Shown: positions 57,090 through 64,000 of the stretch, in pieces
Layout: every line of letters starts with the position of its first letter
Position numbering within the stretch: the stretch's first letter is position 1
NCBI GenBank assembly: GCA_947085045.1
Contig: CAMTUU010000005.1
Coordinates: 186,001-250,000 of the forward strand
Length of the DNA: 64,000 bases
Reading direction: 5' to 3'
From: Pseudolysinimonas_A sp947085045
GTDB lineage: Bacteria; Actinomycetota; Actinomycetes; Actinomycetales; Microbacteriaceae
Notes under the pieces: generated by a model
Seen by the model: the letters and a program-made list of their open reading frames with translations, nothing else
What the model was told of the DNA's origin: nothing
The model's database searches: none
Translations under genes and position numbers: made by a program

Positions 57090-58383
57090 GGACGTACCCC
57101 GTCTGCGCGGCGGCGCGCCAAGCGTCGGCGGGATCGTCGAGCGCGGTGGACTCGACGCAGATCCAACCGGCATCCCGCAGCCGCTCGAGCACAGCGGGCC
57201 GCGCGCGCACCAGGAACGCGTACGCCGCCTCCCCCTGCGTGCGACGGCGCAGCAGCCAGTCGATCGTCGAATCCTCAGGGTCGCCCAGGATCGCGAACAT
57301 CGGCCCCGACCCCTCCGCCGGCGCGAAGGCATTCGACGTGTCGCGCGCACTGTCGAGCAGCTGCACGCTCGCGAGACTCGTCAGGAACCCCTCGGCCCGG
57401 CGCCCGTCCCACCGATCGGCCATGTCGTCGATCTGCGCCCGCGCCGTCTCTTCGACGCTCACCTTGAAGCCGGCCGACTCCAGGTGCAGACCGAGGGATG
57501 CCACCATCCTGACCGCCCATTCGAAGCCGTCGCTCGCCCAGTCGGCCGACCACGACATCCCGGTGTCGCGGGCCGCGTCGGGGTAGCCGCCCAACCGGGT
57601 GTCGACGAGCACACGGGCGTCGGGATGACTGCGGTGCTCCTCCTGCCGCACCATCAGCTCGCCGTGCCGGGCCGAGGCGCGCCAGTGCACGCGGCGCAGG
57701 GCATCGCCCATGCGGTATTCGCGGGTGGTGAGGTCGTCGTCGTTGCCGGCGACCTTGCGCTGCACCAGTTGCGCCTCCCCGTCGCCGTCGGCGAGGGTCG
57801 GTCCGCCGTCGCTCAGCGACGACACCGCCGGCACGACGACGAGCCGCTCCGGCTTGCCGACCGCGATCGTCGAGACCGCCATGCCGAACGGGTCCTCGTG
57901 CTCGGCGACGAACGGGCCGATCGCGTAGAGCCCGCGGCGCGGCGGGTGCAGGTCGTAGACGGCCGAATACGGATGCCGTCGGCTCGGCGCGATCGCGCCC
58001 ACCTCGCGGGTGCCCAGCTTCTCGAACCATGGGAGGGCGTCGTCCCAGACGAACGGCGTGTTCGGCGACGCGCCGACGTTGGCGATGCGCACGGTCACCT
58101 GGGTGACGCCGCCCACCGCGACGATCGGCGGCGAGAACAGCCGGGTCACTTCGAGCTTCGGACGCCGCAGCCGTACGAACAGCAGACCGACGACCGGCAG
58201 CAGGATCGCGATCGACGCCGCGACGAAGTACTCGCGCCGGCCGAGCCCGTAGCCGAGCGCGATCGCGAGCACGCCGAGCAACAGCGAGGTGCCGGCCCGC
58301 CAGGTGAGGCGGATCGAGCGGGTGCGCTTGAGCGCGCGCGTTCCCGGATCGCCGACGGCGACAGGGGGGCGCGTGCGGGCCAT
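57076..58383 (-). CDS. DUF58 domain protein
   Basis: A 435-residue protein with two N-terminal membrane helices (about 25-65) and a large cytoplasmic region ending in a von Willebrand-like DUF58 domain. The signature YRMGDALRRVHWRASARHGELMVR is clear. DUF58, MoxR and transglutaminase genes occur together widely, and their products are thought to assemble or activate a metal-dependent complex. I start at the ATG at 58383 (MARTRPPVAVGDPG). It lies 19 bases after the MoxR gene. Confidence 0.92.
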   Translation of the reverse strand: MARTRPPVAVGDPGTRALKRTRSIRLTWRAGTSLLLGVLAIALGYGLGRREYFVAASIAILLPVVGLLFVRLRRPKLEVTRLFSPPIVAVGGVTQVTVRIANVGASPNTPFVWDDALPWFEKLGTREVGAIAPSRRHPYSAVYDLHPPRRGLYAIGPFVAEHEDPFGMAVSTIAVGKPERLVVVPAVSSLSDGGPTLADGDGEAQLVQRKVAGNDDDLTTREYRMGDALRRVHWRASARHGELMVRQEEHRSHPDARVLVDTRLGGYPDAARDTGMSWSADWASDGFEWAVRMVASLGLHLESAGFKVSVEETARAQIDDMADRWDGRRAEGFLTSLASVQLLDSARDTSNAFAPAEGSGPMFAILGDPEDSTIDWLLRRRTQGEAAYAFLVRARPAVLERLRDAGWICVESTALDDPADAWRAAAQTGYVRDRY

Positions 58384-58402
58384 GCGGTGCGGCGACGCCG
58401 GG

Positions 58403-59437
58403 TCAGACCGCGCCGGAGGCACCGAGCGGCACCGGGGTGCTCGCCACGATGCGTGACGTGATGTCGGCGAGCGCCTCGCCGCCGAGGGCTCCGCTCGCTC
58501 CCGATCGCGCCGGGATGAGGCGGTGTGCGAGAACGGGCACGGCGAGGGCATCCACGTCGTCGGGAAGCACGAAGTCGCGGCCGTCGAGGGCGGCGCGGGC
58601 CTTGCTCGCCCGCACCAGCTGGAGCGTCGCGCGCGGGCTCGCGCCGAGGCGGAGTTCGCGGTCGGTGCGGGTGGCCGCGGAGATCGCGACGGCGTATTGC
58701 TCGACGGCGGGACTCACGAAGACGGCCCGCACGGTGTCGATCATCGTGCGCAGCCGCTCGAGCGTCACGACGGGCGCGAGGCGGTCGAGCGGGGATCCGG
58801 TCTCGCGCTGGCGCAACATCGCTGCCTCGGCCGCCTGGTCGGGGTAGCCCATCGAGATGCGAGCCGTGAAGCGATCGCGCTGGGCCTCGGGCAGGGCGTA
58901 GGTGCCCTCCATCTCGATCGGGTTCTGAGTGGCGATCACGGTGAAGGGGTCGGGCAACGCGTAGCTCGCACCATCCACCGTCACCTGCCGCTCCTCCATG
59001 CTCTCCAGCAGCGCCGACTGGGTCTTCGGCGAGGCGCGGTTGATCTCGTCGCCGATGACGATGTTCGCGAACACCGGGCCGGGCTTGAACTCGAACTCGC
59101 GGTCGCTCTGGTTGTAGATGCTCACGCCGGTGATGTCGGCGGGCAGCAGGTCGGGGGTGAACTGGATGCGGCTGACGCTGCAGTCGACGCTGCGGGCGAG
59201 CGCCCGGGCGAGCATCGTCTTACCGACGCCCGGCACATCCTCCATGAGGAGGTGCCCTTCGGCGAGAAGTACCGTCACCGCGGTCTCGATCACCGAACGC
59301 TTGCCGTCGATCACCGTCTCGATCGCGGCGATCACCGCGCGGGCATCCAGCAGGAACTCGGCGGTCGAAATCGGTGCCGTCGGGGCGGCGTCACTGGCGG
59401 CGTGGGTCCCGGCCCCTAAACCCGAATAGTCACTCAT
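58403..59437 (-). CDS. MoxR family AAA ATPase
   Basis: A 344-residue MoxR-type AAA+ ATPase. Walker A is LMEDVPGVGKTMLARAL, Walker B VIGDEINRASPKTQSALLESM, followed by EERQVTVDG and ATQNPIEMEGTY typical of the RavA/MoxR branch. MoxR proteins act as chaperones that activate partner complexes, here presumably the DUF58 and transglutaminase proteins. I start it at MSDYSGLGAGTH (59437); 18 further codons are open upstream. Confidence 0.94.
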   Translation of the reverse strand: MSDYSGLGAGTHAASDAAPTAPISTAEFLLDARAVIAAIETVIDGKRSVIETAVTVLLAEGHLLMEDVPGVGKTMLARALARSVDCSVSRIQFTPDLLPADITGVSIYNQSDREFEFKPGPVFANIVIGDEINRASPKTQSALLESMEERQVTVDGASYALPDPFTVIATQNPIEMEGTYALPEAQRDRFTARISMGYPDQAAEAAMLRQRETGSPLDRLAPVVTLERLRTMIDTVRAVFVSPAVEQYAVAISAATRTDRELRLGASPRATLQLVRASKARAALDGRDFVLPDDVDALAVPVLAHRLIPARSGASGALGGEALADITSRIVASTPVPLGASGAV

Positions 59438-59489
59438 CTTTGGGAGTCTGCCATTGCGCGGCCCCGGCGTCACCTGAGAATCTGCCGTC

Positions 59490-59885
59490 ATGGCCGACTA
59501 CTCCGGAAGCCCGTACACCGAGTACATCCACTCCCTCGGCGAGGACGACGCCACGATCGTCGGAGGCTGGCGCCTGCGCGCCCAGGAGCTCGTGCCCGGC
59601 GTCGAGGAGGGCATGAGCTACGGGATGCCGGCGCTGCGCTACCGGGGACGCCCGCTGATCTCGGTGATGGCCACCAAGGCGGGCTACTCGATCTTTCCGT
59701 TCAGCGCGGAGGTCGTCGCGTCGGTGCTTCCGACGCTCGACGGCTACGCCTCCACGAAGGGTGGCATCAAGTTCACCGCCGCCAAGCCGCTGCCCGTGGC
59801 GGCGTTCGACCGCCTGGTGACGGAGCGCAGAGCCGAAATCGACGCCGCGCTCGGCTCCTCGGGCGGTGGCGGGCGCGGCCGCTAA
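59490..59885 (+). CDS. DUF1801 (YdhG-like iron chaperone) family protein
   Basis: A 131-residue DUF1801 protein, a fold shared with frataxin-like iron chaperones such as YdhG/Fra. EGMSYGMPALRYRGRPLISVMATKAGYSIFPF and the GGIKFTAAKPLP segment are the family marks. The C-terminus is Gly/Arg-rich (GGGGRGR). It is monocistronic and divergent from the MoxR gene. Its TAA is interlocked with the cofE TAG by two bases. Iron handling is only suggested by the family. Confidence 0.88.
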   Translation: MADYSGSPYTEYIHSLGEDDATIVGGWRLRAQELVPGVEEGMSYGMPALRYRGRPLISVMATKAGYSIFPFSAEVVASVLPTLDGYASTKGGIKFTAAKPLPVAAFDRLVTERRAEIDAALGSSGGGGRGR

Positions 59886-60655
59886 TCCCCCTGGTCGGCC
59901 GCCTGCAGGCCGGCGCGGTAACCCTCGTCCCAGGCTTCCGTCGAACCGATCCGGAACATGTCGGCGTCGGCCTTGCGCACGAGCGGCTGGGCGCCCCCGG
60001 AGTCGATCTCGTCGGTGACGTAGTGCGCGAGCCCCCGCACGACCGCGACCGGGGTGCCGTTCGCCTTGCCCTTCACGAGGTCGGCGGCTGCCGCGATCTC
60101 GTCGCCGACGGCCGGCTGGGTGACGTGCAGTTCGTGCCCGGCGGCATCCCGGCTGCCGCGCAGGTCGTCGAGCACGCGCATCCCGGCGGCGCCGAGCGCG
60201 ACATCCGTCTGCCCTTCGCGCCAGGGGCGACCGAAGGTGTCGGTGATGACGACACCGAGACGGATGCCGAAACGCGCCCGCAAGGCAGCGCACAGGTCGT
60301 GAGCCGACCGGTCGGGATCCTCCGGCAGCAGCAGCACGGTGCCGTCGGCGGTGTTGCTCGCGTCGACCCCCGCTGCGGCCATGATCTGGCCCCACGCGTT
60401 CTCGACGATGCGGGTGGTGCCGCGGGTCGCGACGACTCGCACGGTCTCGGCGGTGATCGCGGCTTCCCGGTCGGCCGCCTGCACGATGCGACCCTCGGCT
60501 TTGCTCACGATCTTCGAGGTGACGGCGAGGATGTCGCCATCCTGCAGACTCTGCCCGTCCATCGAGGCGACGGCGTCGCCGATCAGCCGCGCGAGGTCGT
60601 CGCCGGGGCGGATCTCGGGGATCCCCTCGACCGCCCACACCTCGAGGCGGGTCAC
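59882..60655 (-). CDS. cofE: Coenzyme F420-0:L-glutamate ligase
   Basis: A 257-residue CofE that adds gamma-linked glutamates to F420-0. The start (GTG 60655) TRLEVWAVEGIPEIRPGDDL, then DILAVTSKIVSKAEGR, LLPEDPDRSA and ITDTFGRPWREGQTDVALGAAG are diagnostic. It is the single-domain form: the C-terminal FMN reductase domain fused in mycobacterial FbiB is absent. The GTG overlaps the G6PDH-like gene stop (GTGA), coupling an F420 maker to an F420 user. About 9 kb separates it from cofD/cofC. Confidence 0.95.
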   Translation of the reverse strand: MTRLEVWAVEGIPEIRPGDDLARLIGDAVASMDGQSLQDGDILAVTSKIVSKAEGRIVQAADREAAITAETVRVVATRGTTRIVENAWGQIMAAAGVDASNTADGTVLLLPEDPDRSAHDLCAALRARFGIRLGVVITDTFGRPWREGQTDVALGAAGMRVLDDLRGSRDAAGHELHVTQPAVGDEIAAAADLVKGKANGTPVAVVRGLAHYVTDEIDSGGAQPLVRKADADMFRIGSTEAWDEGYRAGLQAADQGD

Positions 60656-61665
60656 CGTTTGAGCCCCGGCAGCACGTCGCGGCCGAACACCTCGAGGAAC
60701 TCGCGCTGGTTGCGGCCGACGTTGTGCAGGTAGATGCGGTCGACGCCGAGGTCGAGGAAGCCCTGCAGGTGCGCGCGGTGGGTGTCGGGGTCGGCGGAGA
60801 TGTGCAGCCGACCCTCGAAGTGCTCGGGGGTCACCATGCGCGCCATCTGCTCGATCTCGAAGGGCGACCGGATGTCGGCCTTCGAGAATCGCAGACCCAG
60901 GTTCGGCCATTCGGCGAGGGCGTTGGCCATGGCCTCCTCGTCGGTCGGCGCCCAGCTCACGTGCACCCGCATGATGCGCTTGCCGCCCTTGCGGCCCGCC
61001 TCCTTCGCCCCCTCGTCGAAACGCTGGAACAAGGCGCTCAGCCGCTCGTGCGGGGCGGCCTCGGTGATGATGCCGTCGGCGACGCGTCCGGCCCGCTTCG
61101 CGGTGATGGGGCCGGATGCCGCCACGAAGATCGGCGGCTGGATCGTCGGGGCGGTCCACAGCCGGGTGCTCTCGAGGCGGTAGTACCGGCCCTCGTGGCG
61201 CACGTCTTTGCCGGTCGCGCCGCTCGTGAAGAGCTTGCGGATGATGTCGATCGCCTCGAACATCCGGTCGATGCGTTCCGGGGCGTCGGGCCAGTACTGC
61301 CCGACGACGTGCTCGTTGAGCGCCTCGCCGCTGCCGAGGCCCAGCCAGTGTCGCCCCGGGTACATCGCCGCGAGCGTCGCCGACGCCTGCGCGACGACCG
61401 CGGGGTGGAACCGGAAGGTGGGAGCCGTGACGCCGGTGCCGAGATCGCCATCCGTGGTCTGGCCGAGCGCGCTCAACACGTTCCAGACGAAGGATGCCTC
61501 CCCCTGCCGCGGCGTCCAGGGCTGGAAGTGGTCGGCCGCCATCACCCCGTCGAACCCGCTGGCCTCGGCGGCGGCCGCCAGCCCGAGCACCTCCGTCGGG
61601 TGGAACTGTTCGAGCATTGCCGCGTACCCGATCGGGCCACGGGACGGGCCGAGAGCGCGTGCCAT
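60652..61665 (-). CDS. F420-dependent glucose-6-phosphate dehydrogenase-like LLM protein
   Basis: A 337-residue LLM enzyme with the pattern of F420-dependent G6PDH (Fgd): VMAADHFQPWTPRQGEASFVW (His and Trp of the active site), TGVTAPTFRFHPAVVAQA, and LGLGSGEALNEHVVGQYWPD (active-site Glu). It could reduce F420 with glucose-6-phosphate, or be one of the related Fgd-like oxidoreductases with another substrate. The N-terminus carries about 12 extra residues (ARALGPSRGPIG) compared with Fgd. It overlaps cofE and should be co-expressed with it. Confidence 0.88.
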   Translation of the reverse strand: MARALGPSRGPIGYAAMLEQFHPTEVLGLAAAAEASGFDGVMAADHFQPWTPRQGEASFVWNVLSALGQTTDGDLGTGVTAPTFRFHPAVVAQASATLAAMYPGRHWLGLGSGEALNEHVVGQYWPDAPERIDRMFEAIDIIRKLFTSGATGKDVRHEGRYYRLESTRLWTAPTIQPPIFVAASGPITAKRAGRVADGIITEAAPHERLSALFQRFDEGAKEAGRKGGKRIMRVHVSWAPTDEEAMANALAEWPNLGLRFSKADIRSPFEIEQMARMVTPEHFEGRLHISADPDTHRAHLQGFLDLGVDRIYLHNVGRNQREFLEVFGRDVLPGLKR

Positions 61666-61729
61666 GGGTCAAGTGTGGCCGATCCCCGCCGGCTGAGCAG
61701 CGCCGCAGGCGCGTGCCGCAGGCGCCGAG

Positions 61730-61735
61730 TAACAT
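61730..61735 (+). promoter_or_regulatory. Possible -10 box for the VOC gene
   Basis: TAACAT ends eight bases before the ATG at 61744. Confidence 0.35.
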
Positions 61736-61743
61736 CGCTTCGC

Positions 61744-62124
61744 ATGCCAGCGATCTCAGCCATCACCCTCTTCGTCGACGACCTCGCCGCCGCCCGCGAG
61801 TGGTACGCCCGTGCCTTCGGCCTGCCTGAGCACTTCTCCGACGACGTCTCGTGCGTCTTCTCCTTCGACGGCGTGCTCATCAACCTGTTGCAGATCTCCG
61901 AGGCGCACGGGCTCATCGCTCCCGCCCCGGTGGGTGGCCGGGATGCCGGCGCTCGCGCGCAGTTCACCATCGACGTGGCGGATGTCGACGAACACGTCGC
62001 GTCCCTCCTCGCCGCCGGGATCGAGGTGCTCAACGGGCCGATCGACCGGCCGTGGGGCGTTCGCACCGCGGCCTTCGCCGACCCCGCGGGTCACGTCTGG
62101 GAGTTCGCCGGCCCGATCGGTTAG
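61744..62124 (+). CDS. VOC (glyoxalase/dioxygenase) family protein
   Basis: A 126-residue single vicinal-oxygen-chelate domain. AITLFVDDLAAAREWYARAFGL is the first beta-alpha unit; DVDEHVASLLAAGIEVLNGP and the C-terminal FADPAGHVWEFAG complete the fold, with E and H positioned for metal binding. The function could be resistance, isomerase or dioxygenase activity; nothing in the context decides this. The start ATG is chosen as the family N-terminus. Confidence 0.9.
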   Translation: MPAISAITLFVDDLAAAREWYARAFGLPEHFSDDVSCVFSFDGVLINLLQISEAHGLIAPAPVGGRDAGARAQFTIDVADVDEHVASLLAAGIEVLNGPIDRPWGVRTAAFADPAGHVWEFAGPIG

Positions 62125-62389
62125 CGATCCAGGGGCGCTGCCGCGCCGTGGGGGTCGGGAGTATCGTGCGTGGTCACCTCTTGTCGACGCAGCGTCTGCG
62201 GGGTGGATGCTGGGGGTGGTTGCCGCCGCGTGAGATGCTCGCCCGAAGTCAGGATCGCGAACCGCTCGAGCACCCACTGGGCGGCGCTGAACGGTGGCCA
62301 CGATCTGCCGATGCGGTCGAGCAGCAGATCGCATGTAGTGACCCCCTCGCCAGGAGACGGTCACTACATGCGAGTCTGCTGACCTTCCG
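62125..62389. other. Gap of 265 bases with a possible coding remnant and a hairpin
   Basis: On the minus strand a frame runs from about 62361 to a TAA at 62121-62123 and reads CDLLLDRIGRSWPPFSAAQ, then WVLERFAILTSGEHLTRRQ. Its third codon positions are mostly G or C, as in real genes here, but there is no start codon. It may be a gene remnant or an accident. A 14-bp stem-loop lies at its right end. Confidence 0.3.
62330..62372. terminator. Perfect 14-bp stem-loop downstream of the GMC gene
   Basis: CGCATGTAGTGACC (62330-62343) and GGTCACTACATGCG (62359-62372) are perfectly complementary, with a 15-base loop. The structure lies 17 bases past the GMC oxidoreductase stop and could end transcripts from that side. 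There is no T run. The arms are much less G+C-rich than the surroundings, so a mobile-element end is an alternative. Confidence 0.5.
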
Positions 62390-64000
62390 TCAGTTGCCGA
62401 GGATGAGGTCGGCAGCCTTCTCCCCGATCACGATCGACGGGGCGTTGGTGTGCCCGCGGATGATTCCGGGCATGATGGAGGCGTCAGCGACTCGCAGTCC
62501 CCGTACCCCGCGTACCCGGAGTTCTTCGTCGACGACAGATCCGGCGTCAGATCCCATCCGCGCAGTTCCAACCGGGTGGTAGAGGGTGTGCGCGTACTGG
62601 TTGATAGCGAGGTCATCCCGCTCGGCGGGCGTGAGCGACTCGGCTCCCTCAGGCTGAATGAACGTCCGCTTCGTCACCGCACTGAATGCTTTGGACGCGA
62701 TGATGTCCTCGCATACCGCGAGCCCAGCGGTGAGGGCGGCGCGATCCCGGCCACCCGGGTCACTGAGGTACTTCGGGTCGATGAGTGGCTTGTCGAACGG
62801 GTCAGTCGTAGCCAGCGAGATCGTGCCAGTGCTCTCGGGCTTCAACAGGATCGCGCCGACCGTGAGTCCGTGGTCGGTGTGCCCGATGAGGCCCTCGCCG
62901 ATGAACGCGACAGGCGCGAAGAGCAGCTCGATGTCGGGCAGGTCGAGCTTGGGGTCGGTCTTGATGAACCCGTAGGCCTCGGCGATGTTCGACGTGAGCA
63001 TCCCCTTCTTCCGAAACAAATAGGCCACGAGCTGGGCAGGCTTCTGCGCGACGTGGAGCGTGTCTTCGTGCGCGTCGACAGCTAGCAGCGAAACGAGGTG
63101 GTCGCGTAGGTTCTTGCCGACCTCGGGAGAATGCGCGACCACGTCGATGCCAAGCTTCTCGAGCTCGCTGCGATCACCAATGCCGGAGAGCATGAGCAGC
63201 TGCGGAGTATTGACGGCGCCTCCGCTCAGGATGACTTCCTTTGCCGCGCGGACTGTCTTCGTCACGCCCCCGACAACGTACTCAACGCCGACGACCGTTG
63301 TGCCGTCGAAGAGCACGCGCGTGGTGTGTGCTCCCGTGCGGATGACGATGTTCTTCCGCTTGCGGGCGGGCTTGAGGTACCCGTCGGCGGCGCTGAAGCG
63401 GGAGCCCTTGGCCTGCGTGACCATGGTCTGGCTGATGCCCACCTGATCCTTGGCGTTCGCCCCGACGATTTTCAGGCCGATCTCCTTGGCCGCGTTGAGG
63501 AAGACAGCCGTGTGCGAACGCGGGCTGCGCTGAGCCGAGACGCTGATGACTCCTGTCTCCGGTCCGCTGGTACCTTCGACTCGCTCCACCCGACTGAAGT
63601 AGGGAAGCAGCGATTTCCACGTCCAGCCGGAGCCCGCGGCCCTTCCCCATTCGTCGTAGTCCTCCGGGAAGCCCTTGACCCACATCATCGCGTTCATCGA
63701 CGACGAACCACCGAGCATCTTGCCACGGGGCCAGAAGATGCGGCGGCCGTTGAGCTGCTGCTGTGGCTCGGTGTCGTAGGCCCAGTCGTGACCCGAACGG
63801 AACAACGAGGAGAAGGCCGCCGGGATGTGGATCTCCATCTTCTTGTCCACCGGGCCGGCCTCGAGCAGCAGGACGGTGTTCTTGCCACGTTCGCTCAGCC
63901 GTCCAGCGAGAGCCGAGCCAGCGGAACCCGCACCGACGATCACGTAGTCGTGGGTCTCGGTCTCGGTCTCACCGGTGACGGGTACTGAGTGGGACGTCGT
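62390..64000 (-). CDS. GMC family oxidoreductase (choline dehydrogenase-like), N-terminus beyond window
   Basis: At least 537 codons are open to the window edge, so the first residues may be missing; the visible start region reads THDYVIVGAGSAGSALAGRL, the FAD dinucleotide-binding motif. GKMLGGSSSMNAMMW (GMC signature 1) and SGGAVNTPQLLMLSGIG (signature 2) are present. The catalytic His pair is near YHPVGTARMG and HTNAPSIVIG. Choline or other alcohol dehydrogenase activity is likely; the substrate is unknown. Its codon use is visibly less G+C-rich than the neighbouring genes, which suggests recent acquisition. Confidence 0.92.
   Translation of the reverse strand, partial: TTSHSVPVTGETETETHDYVIVGAGSAGSALAGRLSERGKNTVLLLEAGPVDKKMEIHIPAAFSSLFRSGHDWAYDTEPQQQLNGRRIFWPRGKMLGGSSSMNAMMWVKGFPEDYDEWGRAAGSGWTWKSLLPYFSRVERVEGTSGPETGVISVSAQRSPRSHTAVFLNAAKEIGLKIVGANAKDQVGISQTMVTQAKGSRFSAADGYLKPARKRKNIVIRTGAHTTRVLFDGTTVVGVEYVVGGVTKTVRAAKEVILSGGAVNTPQLLMLSGIGDRSELEKLGIDVVAHSPEVGKNLRDHLVSLLAVDAHEDTLHVAQKPAQLVAYLFRKKGMLTSNIAEAYGFIKTDPKLDLPDIELLFAPVAFIGEGLIGHTDHGLTVGAILLKPESTGTISLATTDPFDKPLIDPKYLSDPGGRDRAALTAGLAVCEDIIASKAFSAVTKRTFIQPEGAESLTPAERDDLAINQYAHTLYHPVGTARMGSDAGSVVDEELRVRGVRGLRVADASIMPGIIRGHTNAPSIVIGEKAADLILGN

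Overview
The window is high-G+C DNA, densely packed and rich in GTG and TTG starts. The order yceD-rpmF-rnc-mutM / smc / ftsY / ffh / rpsP-KH-rimM-trmD / rplS-lepB-rnhB-DUF2469-yraN-comM-dprA is the classic actinobacterial chromosomal block. Together with F420 genes, the 'F420-0 ABC transporter' set and SCO4848/DUF2469 proteins it points to a member of the Microbacteriaceae. I cannot name the genus. It is a core chromosomal region with accessory islands; I see no phage, IS transposase, CRISPR, rRNA or tRNA.

Layout. 1-2.3 kb: dprA (cut by the window edge), comM, yraN (DNA uptake/processing). 2.4-9.3 kb: translation, secretion and RNA-processing genes. This run is interrupted by map, by a decayed membrane gene, and by a 964-bp DUF559 nuclease cassette inserted between rimM and trmD and bounded by two 68-bp hairpin repeats. 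9.5-13.7 kb: a transporter, an F420-type oxidoreductase, ffh and two membrane proteins. 13.8-16.3 kb: a frameshifted SDR coupled to a short AMP-ligase, then a cupin. 16.3-21.8 kb: a six-gene operon (VIT metal transporter, response regulator, histidine kinase, ferric-reductase-like protein, FMN-binding protein, ApbE), which looks like a sensor-controlled metal/flavin electron-transfer module. 21.8-27 kb: gamma carbonic anhydrase, small membrane proteins, an esterase lipoprotein, apt, ftsY, a phosphatase and a pseudogene. 27-37.5 kb: smc, twin two-domain GNAT proteins with a third remnant, a lipoprotein, a two-HTH LuxR regulator, mutM, rnc (apparent ACG start), rpmF and yceD.

37.6-49.7 kb: two HTH/nucleotidyltransferase toxin-antitoxin-like pairs flank a reductive pyrimidine (hydantoin-type) catabolic operon: beta-ureidopropionase, dihydropyrimidinase, an F420-type LLM oxidoreductase, a two-permease ABC importer and an omega-aminotransferase. 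A divergent MocR regulator is the likely controller. No dihydropyrimidine dehydrogenase is present. 49.7-54.2 kb: cofD, cofC and the putative F420-0 ABC importer. 54.2-54.8 kb: higBA with a symmetric operator. 54.8-59.4 kb: the TgpA-like transglutaminase / DUF58 / MoxR set. 59.5-62.1 kb: DUF1801, cofE, an F420-dependent G6PDH-like enzyme and a VOC protein. From 62.4 kb to the edge: a GMC oxidoreductase of visibly lower G+C.

Recurring features: many genes have a TANNNT hexamer only 6-8 bases before the start codon, which suggests leaderless transcripts. Operons are joined by ATGA/GTGA/TGATG overlaps. Several convergent pairs share interlocked stop codons. Three copies of a GGGTTTCGATAC...AACCC repeat are present. 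Single-base deletions break at least two genes and may be sequencing errors or real decay. All functions are inferred by reading motifs; no database search was run.
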